A DNA stretch of 64,000 nucleotides from Adiantum capillus-veneris (taxonomy: Eukaryota; Streptophyta; Polypodiopsida; Polypodiales; Pteridaceae): assembly GCA_014529385.2 (NCBI GenBank), contig CM043955.1, positions 152,632,140 through 152,696,139 of the forward strand. Direction: 5' to 3'. Below are positions 1 through 11,602 of this stretch, piece after piece. The translations under genes were made by a program, and so were the position numbers. Position 1 is the first letter of the stretch. Each line of letters starts with the position of its first letter. Below the pieces are notes generated by a model. That model was not told the DNA's origin. It did not search any database and saw nothing but the letters and a program-made list of their open reading frames with translations.

Positions 1-1794
1 GAAATCAACCAAACAAGGAGCCATTTTTTACTTCCTTGTGTCCACCCCTTGTTTAAAAGTACCCCTTATAGGCTTTATCCACACATATTTTTGTACTTTT
101 ACAAGAATATAAAATCCCTTTTGTTGAACACATGTGCTATGTTACATATACTTTAGTGAACTCCCGAGGTCAAAGGCCTCACAAATCCTATGCACTAAAC
201 ATTCAACACTAAAAATAGATCAATCAAGAAACCAATTTTTACTTCCTTGTGTCCACATCATGCTCTTGGGAATGCTTTGGTTAAGCCATTTCTTTGGTAT
301 TTGAAACCACATGTGACCCCTATTGTTATAGTATCCAACCAAAGGTTTCTTGATTAGCAATTTACATAGGCTCGACTGGTACATATCTTCTATGTTAACA
401 CTGCATGAATCTATAATTTATGTTTACACTTTCTCTATCCAAATGAGCTACATAGTAAAAATCAAATCCGCAATTTAACAGTTAAGTTCACAAGGTGATA
501 GCTATTGGTACCATCTTTAGCAATACCAAAGAAATAGCTACCAATAGCTAATGAATAGGGATATTTAATAAGATTTGATACCAAAAACTTGTCAACACTA
601 TAAAAAGGTGGAAACTCAAAAACTTTACAATATATGTATGCTGAAACACGAATCAATAATAAGTCACCCCTATACATCGACACCACCATCTCAAGTTGTC
701 ATTTCTCTAAATCAAGCATGGCATAGGCATAGTATGGAAACAATAACATGTTGAAAGCAAGAATTTAGCTTTCTCAACTTGTGAAACGTTGCTAATGATA
801 TATATATTCAACGTCCCCAAATGAGGACATCTTGACAAATGTTATGATCCACTTAATAAGAATAACCATTAATGGTTAAACTAAAATCAGAATATTGCTT
901 GAATTTCTTCATGGTGGAGTGATTAGGACTTGAGACTTGTAACATCTTACATAAAAATAAAAATATCCATAACTTTCAACAATATTTCTTAAATCTGTAT
1001 GAAACTCCAGTAATCTAAATTAAATACTCTGACTCAATGCGACACCTTTTAACAACAAAACATATTTATATTGCATTTATAGGGGAATCCAGCCTACTGA
1101 AAATTATTACAAACGGAGACAATGTTGTTGATGTTAGGCTTCTCTTACAAGTATTTGTCTCTTACAAGTATTTGTCTTCCTCATTTAGAGATTCATATAC
1201 ACTTGAGTATTTGTTTGTCTATGACTCTAGGGAAGATAGTAGTATTTTATGGATGGTTTTTCTAAGAGATCCTAGAGTGTACCTATTTGTTCAAGATTCT
1301 ACAAAAACCCTACTATTCTTATCTTAATCTTTTAACATGGTAGTGAAAGGTTCCTCACAACCCAAAAATAGAGTGATTTCCATCTCTGCACATGGTTGCT
1401 TGCTCATGTCCTCTCAAAACAAGTTGACTTTGTGAGTAAACAACACATTATGTGAGCACAAAGTTATAAAGTACAAAATGATATTGTTCTAATAATCTGA
1501 TGACAACTATACAAAGAATAAATTAGAAGAAAAATCTTTGATGACTCTCCATAGATAACACAACTTACTTGCATTTGTGAGGTTCAATCACATGCTACAC
1601 AACTATAGATGGTACACCAAAACCATCAACAAAATAGCACCACCCACTGTTATGAGGTGTGAATCCTAAACATTGAAATCCATAAAGAGGTTAATTCTCT
1701 CTAGCATGATAAACTTAAAGATGGAGATGATGTTAAGCTCTGAATGTAAGCTACAAGGGTAGTTTTCTTACCATTTTATCTTTATGTTGGAGAT
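1..1794. other. AT-rich stretch without recognisable genes
   Basis: I see no gene, repeat boundary or RNA here. Open frames are short (up to 96 codons) and show no domain or splice logic. The sequence has low GC with many A/T runs, like the non-coding DNA elsewhere in the window. Confidence 0.5.
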
Positions 1795-2796
1795 GCATCA
1801 GAAGATTTCGGAGGTCATTTGGAGGGCCTTGTAAGAAATTCTATTTCTCTCTCTAGAAAATTTCTTAAAATGCCTTTGCACTTATTCAGTACGTCCAAAA
1901 GGACAACTAAATACTCTGAAAAGTGAACCTAACTTTTCAGCATTCCTTTGAAACGATCACTTTTGCACTAAATGTGAGTGTCTTTTTCACGAGTTCGGTG
2001 TCGCTCATTTAGAATGTCTTACGTCATCAATGAAATTTAAAAAAATCACAAAACTCTCAACTAGTGTTAGAATTTGAAGATTCCGACACCGCTAGTGCGT
2101 CTGGAACGCCCAAAAACCTAAAAATTGAATGTCCACTTGCCCTTTTCTAACACCCGGAGAGGGAGAAATTATCAAAAAACCTCTAAAAATGGGTCTTGGG
2201 ATCACGACGCGCAAGGGACAACTTTTGTTTTTGTAAAGTGTCCTGTGCGTGTCGTGATCCACACACAATTTCTCCCTCTCCGGGTGTGAGAAAATGGCAA
2301 GTAGACATAGAAAAGGGCAAGTAGACAAAGTGGATCACGGCGCGTAGAGGCCACTTTACAAAAACAAAAGTTGTCCCTCGCGCGCCGTGATCCCAAGACC
2401 CATTTTTAGGGGTTTTTGGTAATTTTTCCCTCTCCGGGTGTCAGAAAAGGACAAGTAGACATTCGATTTTCGGGTTTCTGGGCGTTTCGGACACACTAGC
2501 GATGTCAGAATCTTCAAATTTTGACACTATTTGAAAGTTTAGTGATTTTTTTAAATTTCATTGATGACATAAGACATTCTGAATGAGCGGCGCCGAACTC
2601 GTGATAAAGACACTCACATTTAATAAGAAGGTGACCTTTTTCAAGGACTGTTTGCTCATTGAATGCATCTTTTATATTTTTGTTAATATCAGGCTTTTCT
2701 CTACGTAACGTAAGCTCTTCTCTCATTGGAGGAGCTCTTTTTCCTCTCTCTACTAAAAGGCCTTCCAAAAGACCTCCAAAATTTTCTAATGAACCC
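1795..2796. repeat. Foldback element: ~1 kb long inverted repeat
   Basis: Two arms (about 1795-2262 and 2331-2796) are reverse complements at roughly 85-90% identity over most of their length, around a central ~68 bp. Paired landmarks include GAGAGGGAGAAATTAT on the left against TAATTTTTCCCTCTC on the right, a shared ATGGGTCTTGGGATCACG block, and GGAGGTC-TTTGGA-GGCC near the outer ends. The structure resembles foldback or MITE-like non-autonomous DNA elements with very long terminal inverted repeats. I could not find a clear target duplication, so the outer limits are approximate. It codes for nothing convincing, but a transcript would fold into a hairpin of more than 400 bp. Confidence 0.8.
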
Positions 2797-3229
2797 TTGC
2801 AATGGCCATGCACTATTCACACCTCTTGTTGCTGTGGTATGCAAGTTATGTCAGCTCATACTTTTGCCACCTTCGGGAGTAGAGTTTTCCATGTAGTTTT
2901 AGTGAATGAAAGTAGAAGGAGTAGAATCTTGTTTCATGTTGTAATGGAGGTGAGAGAAGGGAGAGGAGCTAGCTTGGTGTGAAACTAAGTGGTGGGAAAG
3001 GGGAAGAGATGAGGGAGGAGCTTGCTTGGTGCTACAATGGAGGTGGGAGAAAGCTAGTAGAGAGATAATGCTCGACTATAGGGGGTGCATGTGGTTGTTG
3101 CAACAATGGAGAGCTTGGAAAAGGGTTTGTAGAGAGAGAAAATCACTTAAATAATGCACAACTTAAATCAAAAGTGTTGAGGTTCCACATCAGGTGTTCA
3201 ACAAACTCAAGGTCAAGAGAAGAACAAGA
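2797..3229. other. Spacer without recognisable gene
   Basis: Purine-rich sequence (many GGAG/GAGA words) between the foldback element and the decayed gag. No domain or RNA was seen. Confidence 0.4.
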
Positions 3230-4225
3230 ATAAGATAGCAGATCGATTGTCTCTTACAATGGTCAAATTCATTGTATGTGGAGAGACATGACTCAAAATT
3301 ACATGTTCAGTTGTGATAGATCCTTTTTCTACAAAGAATTTAATGTCTTATGGCACGTGGCTAATGATGGAGAAGTTATCATGAGCTTCCCAGTCAATAG
3401 CACCTTCCTGACTATTTACTTGTTCTACAGATTTTTCCTTTAGATTCCCTTTTGACCTAGTAAATGCTAGGTTTTCCACCTCCAAAGGTTTCTCCTAGAC
3501 CTCCTTATCTTGATACATTCAGGGAAATCACACTAAAAACAATGCAGGGTATCACTTCCTCCTTTTTCTCATTCGTGCATAGGCAAGTTGAGAGTATTGT
3601 GTCCAAGTTTCCTCTACTTGACTAATTTTTCTGTTGCTCAACTGTAGGAGATATCTCCTCCAAAAGAACTCCATTTACCTGAGCAAGTGTTTTAATTTTC
3701 CCATCATTGGGGAGGAATTACCTCATATGTTTGCAGGTGTATAATTAACAATTGAAATTCCCCTTGTGCTCCTATGTTTGCACCACGTCACATGCAGGTC
3801 CCTCCCTATGTCTCAAAGTTCCACAGTAAGTACATGGTTGCATTGGATTATTTTGTTGCTGATATCTCTCCACATTTGGCCAATTCCCTTAAAAAGTCCT
3901 TGGTGGACTTGTATTCTAAAATCTGGTCCTGAAGGGTTGTGGTGCCACCACATTTGTCCCTGATTCCATTTTTACAAGAATATGTGTTGGTCTGATTTCC
4001 CAAAAATTAGGATTATAATAACAATCATTCAATATCGTGCCCAGGTCTTTGACATACCTAGAAAATTGGTGGTTTGGAGGTACTGGCAAATGGTAATTGG
4101 ATCTCTTTGAACTTCTCCAAAATTAGTTTGTTGACATTAAAGGTCTCTTCAAAGTTTGCTTTACCATTTCTCTTCTTCCCTTTACTATTCTGCTTCTTTG
4201 GCTTAGTATCCTTCTTTTTCTTTGA
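3230..4225 (-). pseudogene. Decayed Ty3/gypsy-type gag, 3' half
   Basis: Minus-strand reading gives a lysine-rich segment (4058-4225) and, around 3780-3850, a zinc-knuckle-like CTYCGTLRHREGPAC, though its frame is shifted against the flanking reading. This is the downstream half of a nucleocapsid-type gag. The upstream half lies at 6084-7063, and the two are separated by a nested LTR element. Across the junction the lysine-rich reading joins in frame (AKKKK then SKKKKD) once the insert and one TTTGA copy are removed, which shows the gag was the target. Stops and shifts are present, so it is non-functional. Ty3 rather than copia is inferred from the length and the basic/acidic tract. Confidence 0.55.
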
Positions 4226-5144
4226 TGTTAACTGAGTCAACGTCTGTTAACAGAAGCTGCTAAAGACCAAAGATGTATGAATGCACATCAAAGATCAAAG
4301 TGAAGAAGCAGTAAAGATTGGAGTTACACATTTTCCACGTTTTTCCAAAATGGTCACGTAATGTAAATTTTTGATTTATTTCAAGCCATTGTAATATTTT
4401 AATGCATTACGGGCTCAATGGGAGTTCCAAGTTGTAAAGAATAGGTCACTTACTATGCCTAGGTTGCAGATTCAGTAAGCGGTGAGCCCTAAAGGCCTTG
4501 GGCACCCGGACATTGCATATTTTAACCTAGGTATATAAGGCAGTGTGTAAAAGAAATTAGGGTTCTAAAGTCATTTGTTGAGAGCACTCTTTCGTGAGAG
4601 CTCTTGAGGTGTGTGGCTATGGAGTCCTTGAGCTTCTCCTTGCTCATGAGACTTGATGACACTAATCAATGATTCATTCTCTTTCACTGTGCCTCTCTCA
4701 TGCTTCTTATGATTGCCTATGATGCTTAGATTAGCTAGATCTTAACTAATTAGTGGTTAATCCCTCTCTAATCTTGTGTGATTGCCCTCTTTTGCTTGTG
4801 TGTAAATGTAGGTTTGATTGGAGTGTGGTGCTCAATAGATCTATGTGTGTGTGCTTGCGATTAGTGTGTTGCATGATAGGATTAGTGTTGTGTGCGTCTT
4901 GTAATCGTAGTGTGTGTAATTGGGTCTATTGGAGGTGAAGAGAAGTAGATATGGAGATTGCCCTTCATTGTGGCTCAGCTCCTCCATAGGCCGAGAATCT
5001 CACCTCGTAGAGTTAACCATTTGTGTTGCCACGATTAGCTCACTAACCGTGTGAGTGCTTCCATGCCCTAGCCGGGTAGCTCATCCCTCCGGAATGATAA
5101 TTTTGTTGGTCATTGGAGCTATTGCAACGATGGGATCCCCAACA
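4226..5144 (+). repeat. 5' LTR of the nested element
   Basis: A 919 bp LTR bounded by TG and CA. It contains a TATATAAGG box near 4531-4539. Its last ~700 bp match 5395-6078 at about 93-95% by eye. Confidence 0.88.
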
Positions 5145-5146
5145 TT

Positions 5147-5164
5147 TGGCACTGCGTCCGGGGA
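5147..5164 (+). other. Primer-binding site, tRNA-Asp-like but divergent
   Basis: TGGCACTGCGTCCGGGGA lies 2 nt after the LTR. In plant Athila/Tat-type Ty3 elements this place is normally held by a sequence complementary to the 3' end of tRNA-Asp (TGGCGCCGTTGCCGGGGA). The outer bases agree and the centre differs, so the primer may be a variant tRNA or the site may have decayed. Confidence 0.65.
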
Positions 5165-5394
5165 TGATGGGCTACGCTAGTGTAATTGTGGCATAAACGA
5201 ATGCGTTCCCTCACTAATTTCACTTGTGTGTTTTTGTTTTTTTGGATTTTGGATGCGTGTGCATGAAGCATTGTATTCATAATTCCCTAATGTGTGACCA
5301 TATCTTGCCAATTGTGTGTTTACACACTCTAATTTTTCATTAACCCCTTGCTAATTTGACTAATTTTTGCTAACTTACTAATGTGCTATGAAGG

Positions 5395-6078
5395 ATTAGA
5401 TTTAGTAAGTGGTGAGCCCTAAAGGCCTTGGGTGCCCGGACATTGCATATTTTAAACTTAGGTATATAAGGCATTGTGTAAAAGAAATTAGGGTTCTCAA
5501 GTCATTTGTTGAGAGCACTCTTTCGTGAGAGCTCTTGAGGTGTTTGGCTATGGAGTCCTTGAGCTTCTCCTTTTTCATGAGACTTGATTAACGCTAATCA
5601 ATGATTCATTCTCTTTCACTATGCCTCTCTCATGCTTCTTATGATTGCCTATGATGCTTAGATTAGCTAGGTCTTAACTAATTAGTGGTTAATCCCTCTC
5701 TAATCTTGTGTGATTGCCCTCTTTTGCTTGTGTGTGCATGTAGGTTTGATTGGAGTGTGGTGCTTGATAGATCTATGTGTGTGTGCTTGCGATTAGTGTG
5801 TTGCATGATAGGATTAGTGTTGTGTGCGTTTTGCAATCGTAGTGTGTGTGATTGTTTCGATTGGAGGTGAAGAGAAGTGGATATGGAGATTGCCCTTCAT
5901 TGTGGATATGGAGATTGCCATAGGTCGAGAAGCTCACCTCGTAGAGTTAACCATTTGTGTTGCCATGATTAGCTCACTAACCGTGTGAGTGTTGCCATGC
6001 CCTAGCCGGGTAGCTCATCCCTTCGGATTGATAATTTTGTTGGTCATTGGAGCTATTGCAACGATGGGATCCCCAACA
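5395..6078 (+). repeat. 3' LTR of the nested element, 5'-truncated
   Basis: This 684 bp segment is collinear with the right part of the 5' LTR, sharing the AGTAAG-GGTGAGCCC start, the TATATAAGGCA box and the GATGGGATCCCCAACA end. It lacks the first ~235 bp of the LTR. It is followed directly by the second TTTGA. Confidence 0.87.
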
Positions 6079-6083
6079 TTTGA

Positions 6084-7063
6084 TCTTTTTTTCTTCTTTG
6101 CACTCCATGTATCTTCTTTATCCTCATCATTGTTTGACTCCTAGTTTGAATTAGATTCTGAATATTTATCTTGATCCTCATATGAATCATCCTCTTCTGA
6201 TTTTTTATCCTAGTTGGATTTCTTTTTCTTACTTCTTTTGCTCACTTGTCCCATATATTCTTTCAGCTCTCATTGCTACATCCACCAAGTTGCCAAAATC
6301 GTGGTTGGGTGGGAGGTGCATGGCCTGCAGCAGCACTTTTAAGATGTTTCCTTAAACCTCTATAGAAGTAATCATCCAATTTCTCTTCCACTAGTGAATC
6401 TTTTTGTTTGATTTTCTTGATCTTCTTTAGGACATCTTCAGGTGTCTTTTCTACCCTGGATTTTTCCAACACTTGGTCTTCAATTTAATTCCATATTGCA
6501 TGAACCATGTCATCGCTTTCCCTTGCGGTGTGGCTGCAAAATTCTCCTTCTTGATTACATCATTCTATAGCACATCATACCCACTTGCAAACCACCTAGT
6601 CTCAAACTGCCCCACACAGCTGTTATGCGTCATCTTGGGATTCCTTTCCATTAAATTTTTCTACCCCTACTTTAGGATTGGGTGGTGGGAGTTGAGCCAT
6701 TACTGATGGTTGAGGAGGTGATTGGCCTCCCAATGGGTTAAATGTTATTGGTCATAATGGGGTCAATTGGAATTGGGGTGGTTGAAAACTCAATTGCCTT
6801 CTACTTAGGAGCATTGCAGGCGCCAAAGGGCAGAGAACTACCAAGCTTATAGTGATGAATCATCAAGGCTATGTTCAATATCTGGTCATCTGGGAGTAAG
6901 TTAAAGTATGCGTCCAAAAAAATAGTATTATACTCCTCCTTTCTTCCTTTTCAATCACCCAATTAGAAAATTGGCTCAAGAACTCATCATCAAGTTCAGC
7001 CCCCAGCAATCCCATTGCCCAATCGTCCAATTGAATACTCTCCATAATCCGCAAGATTTCCAA
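6084..7063 (-). pseudogene. Decayed Ty3/gypsy-type gag, 5' half
   Basis: Minus-strand pieces at 7063-6875 and 6472-6263 plus an acidic/serine-rich run (6240-6084) form the upstream half of the gag that continues at 4225. The reading WAMGLLGAELDDEFLSQF comes early, followed by a charged segment with DVLKKIKKIKQKDSLV, then an Asp/Glu/Ser-rich linker into the lysine tract. Several stop codons and frame changes are present. The assignment rests on composition, order and continuity with the zinc-knuckle half, not on a recognised family signature. Confidence 0.45.
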
Positions 7064-7639
7064 GTGTTACTAGGGTTTATAGAGATTAACCATAGGTATT
7101 TAAATATTCTCCATACGCATTTAATTCATAGAGCTTCACAACAGTGATCTTCTATGTTTAAAATAAGAATCACATTACACTCAGTAAACTGCATATTGAG
7201 TGAAACAAAAACACCACGATTGGACATAAAATAGGGCACAGATATCTTTCTTCTTCTTCATTCAACACGTTTAAAATGCTACATCCCCTTGGGATAAGCC
7301 CATACTGTTGATTTGAAGAGGTTTCACCCTTTTTCATTACAAAATTATTGAATATTTCCTGAAACTACAAACACTTATCCAAAAGTAAGAAAGATACTAA
7401 GTTTGGCTTCAACCGCACTACTACTACCCTAGGATGGGTAGACACACATGTGGTCCAATATGCAAATTTCCAAATATACCAGGATTTCAACAAGTGTTGG
7501 GCTTTGCGCTTACCATTCTGAGCCACCACACTATTTTATAGAATAGTACTCAAAATATAGCTTCAATTTTTATGTAGTGCTCTAGTCAATGGCATACTAA
7601 AAACCTTTTCAAGTACATAGGTTGAGAGGTTTTCAGAGG

Positions 7640-7701
7640 CTATGGAGTGTGGCGTCAATCACCATGGAGATGTGCAGAGCAAGGAGAAGAAGGAAGAAGA
7701 T

Positions 7702-7741
<40 letters not shown>

Positions 7742-7915
7742 ACACAATAAAAAGAACGGTATTATGTATTCTATTCTTTGAGAAGCCTTTATATATTGAT
7801 AACTTTAGGATCATACAAACTCCACTAATAACTGATCTTTCCTCTCCATGCCTTAGGATATGTTCCCATGGGTTTGACAGCCGACTGTGACTAGGGCTTG
7901 GAAACCCAAAAATCA
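7640..7915 (-). repeat. Probable LTR of a minus-strand copia-type element
   Basis: Read on the minus strand, a purine tract GAGGGGGTGATTTTTGGG (7918-7901) precedes a segment with a TATATAAAGG box (about 7797-7788) and then a CT-rich downstream part that becomes the (AG)n tract on the plus strand. A purine tract, promoter and pyrimidine-rich leader in this order is the usual layout at the 3' LTR of copia elements. I found no second LTR or target duplication. Confidence 0.3.
7704..7738. repeat. (AG)n microsatellite
   Basis: An uninterrupted dinucleotide tract of about 35 bp. Confidence 0.97.
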
Positions 7916-8239
7916 CCCCCTCAAGCACAAACTAGACCGACCAATCTCATGATACCTTTAGTTTTTGGTGTACTCATCAACGGTGAGTTTTAGGTTCTCC
8001 CACAAGGAAGGGTTTTGGTACACCCATAACCTAGTGCTACTGTTAAGCTACCAACATATGGAGTTTTGGGTTGACTTTCAAACCTTGGGTTTAAGGTGTA
8101 CCCAATAACCTCATGAGAAGTGGTTTACAAATGGTTTGAGAACCAAATAGATTTTTTTGGGAGGTCTTACCACTTATGTGTGGTAGTGTCTATAACCCGT
8201 ACAAAATATTTTGGCACGGCACTAACTGACAACTGATAA

Positions 8240-8750
8240 GCTAAAAGAAGGCTTTGACTAAAAAGTATTTGATTGTGTTGACAATAGGAAAAACAAATTT
8301 ATGACACTTAATGAGAAAATTAGTTTTTGAACATTGTGTTGAGCTCAAACACACTGTTGAAAAAGTCATCAGCGGTTTTCTTTTTGCTACTTTGATTTTG
8401 GAGTCACCCTTTTGCTCTCCTTTGCCATGTATGAAAACCAAAATCATTGAATACGTTCAATTTGTCAAATTTGATGCCATATTTGACGTTTGACAAAGCG
8501 TGATGACAAGGACCGTTGTTGATTACAGTCTTGAAGAGCTTTGTCTTTTGTCTTCCTCGGTCTCAAGCTCTTCTTGCTACCATTTTGAATAATTGCATTG
8601 GTCAACCTTATCTTCAATTCGAATTTTTCATAGGGAAGTACTTGCATGCAAGTTCTTTGAACATCAACAAAAGATCTAGACCTTCCACTACTTATTGTAT
8701 CCAAGCCTTGAGAAAAAGATTGATGTAGAATCTGTATCGTGTTTACCATC
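8240..8750 (-). other. Decayed coding-like sequence, unidentified
   Basis: The minus strand holds a 94-codon frame (8749-8465) with a basic C-terminal half, followed by a 68-codon frame (8447-8241). They may be remnants of the retroelement whose LTR lies at 7640-7915, because the orientation agrees, but no gag or pol motif is clear. Confidence 0.2.
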
Positions 8751-9189
8751 GTGGAGTGACGTCATTGCAAAAATGGCACCTTCTGCACCAACTTCAAATT
8801 TGTTGAGTTTTCAACACTTGATAGCGTTTACCACTATAAGGGTAGAGGCTAGTAGAATTTTGATATGCACCTCAGTGGCCACCAACAAATGTCTACTAGC
8901 TGTTGCAGACAGCATTTAGAGACTCAAGAGTCGCCAAGCTCGTCTAACCTTCCTATAGGGCCTTTTGAGACGCCGTCGGACACAACTGCCTGCACAAGTC
9001 TTTGTTGCCACCAACGAGGGCGTTTTGAAACGGCTAGCGATATTGAAGGTACTGGCATCGTCTACTCACCTCCTGGGCTCTACAATGTTTTGGAACGCTC
9101 TTTGCACCACCTCAAGCTTGTAATGATGGCATCTTTAAGTGCGCAGTGTTTTAAAATACAAAGGAGCAGGAAAACATTGCCTTTGCCCT

Positions 9190-9800
9190 GTCTACTTTGT
9201 GCCACAAACGACACAACAATGATGGCGTTTTAGAATGCATGTGAGAAAAATGCAATTCACTAAAGACTGCAAATCTTTCATGGTATCCACAAATAAACAC
9301 TCATTGAATACATATGCAATGAATTCATCATCTTCTAACAACCTATTGGTCCTCAAACCTTTTTGTACACTATTTACATGTTCTTTTTCACCCTGCTTCA
9401 AGTCCTCACACTTTTTAAAAGTGATAGATCCATAGTCTATTAATCCTATAAAACCGGTCAATAACATATCTTTTGCATATTCATCATGGGAGAATTTTTC
9501 TCTTCTTTTACCATTGCAATCCCACTCTACAATGATACATGGCCAAAACCACTCATATCCACGTAGTCCTTGTATTCTTTGTTTGTCTTTTTGGCAAGGG
9601 TTTATCTTTTAGAGTGTCATAGTTTAAGAAATTGAACCACGCGCTTCCCAACCCTGATCCTTATCCTAGCATAAGCTAATCCATCTTCCATAACCCTTGT
9701 CTCCATACAAGTAGCAATGATGTATGGTTGTCCAAGGATAAGAGGACATGTAGAAATTTCCTATACAAAAACTTTTTTGTCATCTTTTCATCCCCTATAG
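9190..9800 (-). pseudogene. Ty3/gypsy aspartic protease fragment and flanking pol remnant
   Basis: On the minus strand from about 9745 to 9620 the reading CPLILGQPYIIATCMETR is followed by AYARIR, GKR and VQFL. The ILGQPYI core is the Leu-Gly-x-Pro flap-region motif at the end of retroviral-type aspartic proteases in plant Ty3 elements. The reading stops at TGA. A 91-codon frame (9467-9192) follows downstream. The N-terminal D-S/T-G part is not visible; the copia insertion at 9902 lies just upstream and may have removed or displaced it. Confidence 0.5.
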
Positions 9801-9901
9801 TCACCCGTAAGTTTGGAAAAGCTCCTTATAGCTCCCCTGATGAGTTATTTGTTGCACAAATCATCCATCCATGATTTATATCAATTTTCCATTTTTCTTT
9901 T

Positions 9902-10075
9902 GTTGGGGATAAAGCCCCATGTGGCCGGTCAGCAGGCCAGGTGCCCGCCCACTATACTTATTCATTATGTACATAATAGAATAAGGGGGCTCACATATTG
10001 TGAGTGAGTTTTAGCCCCTGAGTTTTGGTCTACTCTTCTCCATTGTTGCACACACTCTCATTCGTGCACTTTAAC
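9902..10075 (+). repeat. Copia family A: 5' LTR
   Basis: A short LTR (174 bp) beginning TGTTGGGGATAAAGCCCC and ending TTTAAC, directly before a tRNA-iMet type primer site. It matches 44214-44405 along its whole length (shared AGGTGCCCGCCCACTATAC and GCTCACA-ATTGTGAGTGAG words); the second copy has an extra CT-rich stretch. Confidence 0.85.
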
Positions 10076-10086
10076 TGGTATCAAAG
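10076..10086 (+). other. Primer-binding site for initiator tRNA-Met
   Basis: TGGTATCAAAG starts at the base after the LTR. TGGTATCA-AG is the standard complement of the plant tRNA-iMet 3' end used by copia elements. It fixes the orientation of this element as plus. Confidence 0.88.
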
Positions 10087-11325
10087 ATCATGGAGAATGC
10101 GGAGAGCACGATGACAATGTGACTGAGATTGCAGTGAAACTGTGAAATTTTCAGTACAGTTTTGCTGAAGAATTTTGGCCAATAAAAAGATCCATTTTCA
10201 ACTTGATTCCTACCTAACTTATTGGAAATGTCGTGGTCTACAACTTTTCAGTTAAAAGTTATTCCAAATTCAATCCTGATTTTGTCGTATGTTTGGCAAA
10301 TTGCCTGCATGTCTAGGGTACATAGCTACAAATTCTTACAGATCTATTTTGACCTATAAAACCAACCCATTTCAGGTCCATTCCCATCATCCTAACCGTT
10401 GTTTTGAGATCTACAACTTTGCAGAGGGAAATTTCTACAAATTCTAAACGGTTTTGGAGATATGGGCCGATCGGCTACAGTGTGTTCAAAAAGTTGAAGA
10501 TTATGTATGCCTACTGTAGTGATTTGGATTGAGCTTTGTTGTTCTCTAGTTTTGCACATTGATGTTTTTCTCTCAGTGAAGAGAGCGTGGGTTGATATTT
10601 TCAATAAATTTATGTGCATATATTGAGAACACTTTGTGGATGTATGCATTCTTGTGGACTCTCAAGATTTGAGAGTGGATTCATCACGGGTTATGTGCAT
10701 TGGCTTATAGGATTAAGCAGATTTTGAGAGTGTGGTGCATGCATTTGTAAAGAGTTTTGCAAATATTTTTGGCATGATTGTGAGTTTAATTTTCAACTGA
10801 TTTTGGATGCTTGAGGATTTTGCACATGATTCGCTCATGGTTTTGAGCATGTTTATGGCATGTATGGTTATTATGGTTAGATATCCAAATACTGCCAAAA
10901 CTCTATTGGATTTTTCTTGCGAGTTTATTTATTTATGCGCATGGTTTGCAGGTCATGTTTTGATTGCAATTGGCACTTAGTGGTTACTTTGCCATAAAGT
11001 TTTGGCATCGCATTGTGAGAGTGCTTGCTCACCGGATATTGTCATTTGACATATATGTGGTAATCTCTTCAGGAGGGAGATTGTTGATGATAGTTTCATC
11101 GATTACCACATAGTGCTCTTTGGTTAGAATGGGTTTTATGGCATCACTTGAATGGTTTTTCTCATTTGTTTCGTTACTATGATCACAATATTTGCTGATA
11201 TTTCTCTTAGACAGCTTATGCCAGCTTATGTAATTGTATTTTGATAGTGCTTGGTGTGTGAGTTACCAAGCTTTGGCTATTGTCAGTTGATTGATTTGTG
11301 CTTGATCTTGTCAGAGATTATCACC

Positions 11326-11602
11326 ATGGATTTTCCATGTACATCATTGTCAAGGTTTGTGCTTTTCCAGACTTTGAGCATTGGAAAGCAGGTATGCATG
11401 ATGCATTGAATCAGTTGGGCCAGGGTGTTGCCACTATAAGACATGGATGCTAGGCTAGAGTCTATGATTGACGATGAGTTGGACTGGGATGAGCTTGCAC
11501 GGTTGACAATTATGGTACACCTTAGTGAGTCTGTCTATTGCATTGGTTTGGATGCATGTACAACTAGAGAGTTATGGCAAATATTGTGTCAATGCTTTTG
11601 GA
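11326..11602 (+). pseudogene. Copia gag, copy A (truncated)
   Basis: This begins MDFPCTSLSRF, like the better preserved copy B at 42520. A deletion after LSRFVLFQT removes the FDGSNFEHW segment and shifts the frame. It continues as DELDWDELARLTIMVHLSESV and GLDACTTRELWQ, the UBN2-type gag core of copia elements (an LW motif after a helical segment). It breaks off before the zinc knuckle. Confidence 0.75.

Larger units (their letters stand above)
4226..6078 (+). mobile_element. Nested, internally deleted LTR retrotransposon derivative
   Basis: This is a 1.85 kb element made of a full 5' LTR, a primer-binding site, about 230 bp of leader, and a 5'-truncated 3' LTR. It starts TGTTAAC, ends CCCCAACA, and is flanked by a perfect 5 bp target duplication TTTGA (4221-4225 and 6079-6083). 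It holds no gag or pol. The gap between leader and 3' LTR suggests one deletion or recombination removed the coding region and the first ~235 bp of the right LTR. Orientation follows from the primer-binding site after the left LTR. It interrupts a minus-strand gag. Confidence 0.9.
9902..11602 (+). mobile_element. 5' half of a copia element (copy A)
   Basis: It consists of an LTR, primer site, a long leader of about 1.24 kb without a convincing frame, and the first ~280 bp of gag. From 10800 on, the sequence is about 90% identical to 42010-42790 (copy B). Homology stops near 11602, where a splice-donor-bearing exon of another gene begins. There is no 3' half or 3' LTR in the expected place, so the copy is truncated. 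The leader holds T-rich, GC-poor DNA and no RNA gene that I recognise. Confidence 0.8.

Noticed and set aside
1037-1327. 96-codon plus-strand frame in AT-rich DNA
   Set aside because: No domain, no splice or promoter support; such lengths arise by chance in a window of this size.
8865-9233. 122-codon plus-strand frame
   Set aside because: Biased composition without domain; it overlaps a region whose minus strand is retroelement-like.
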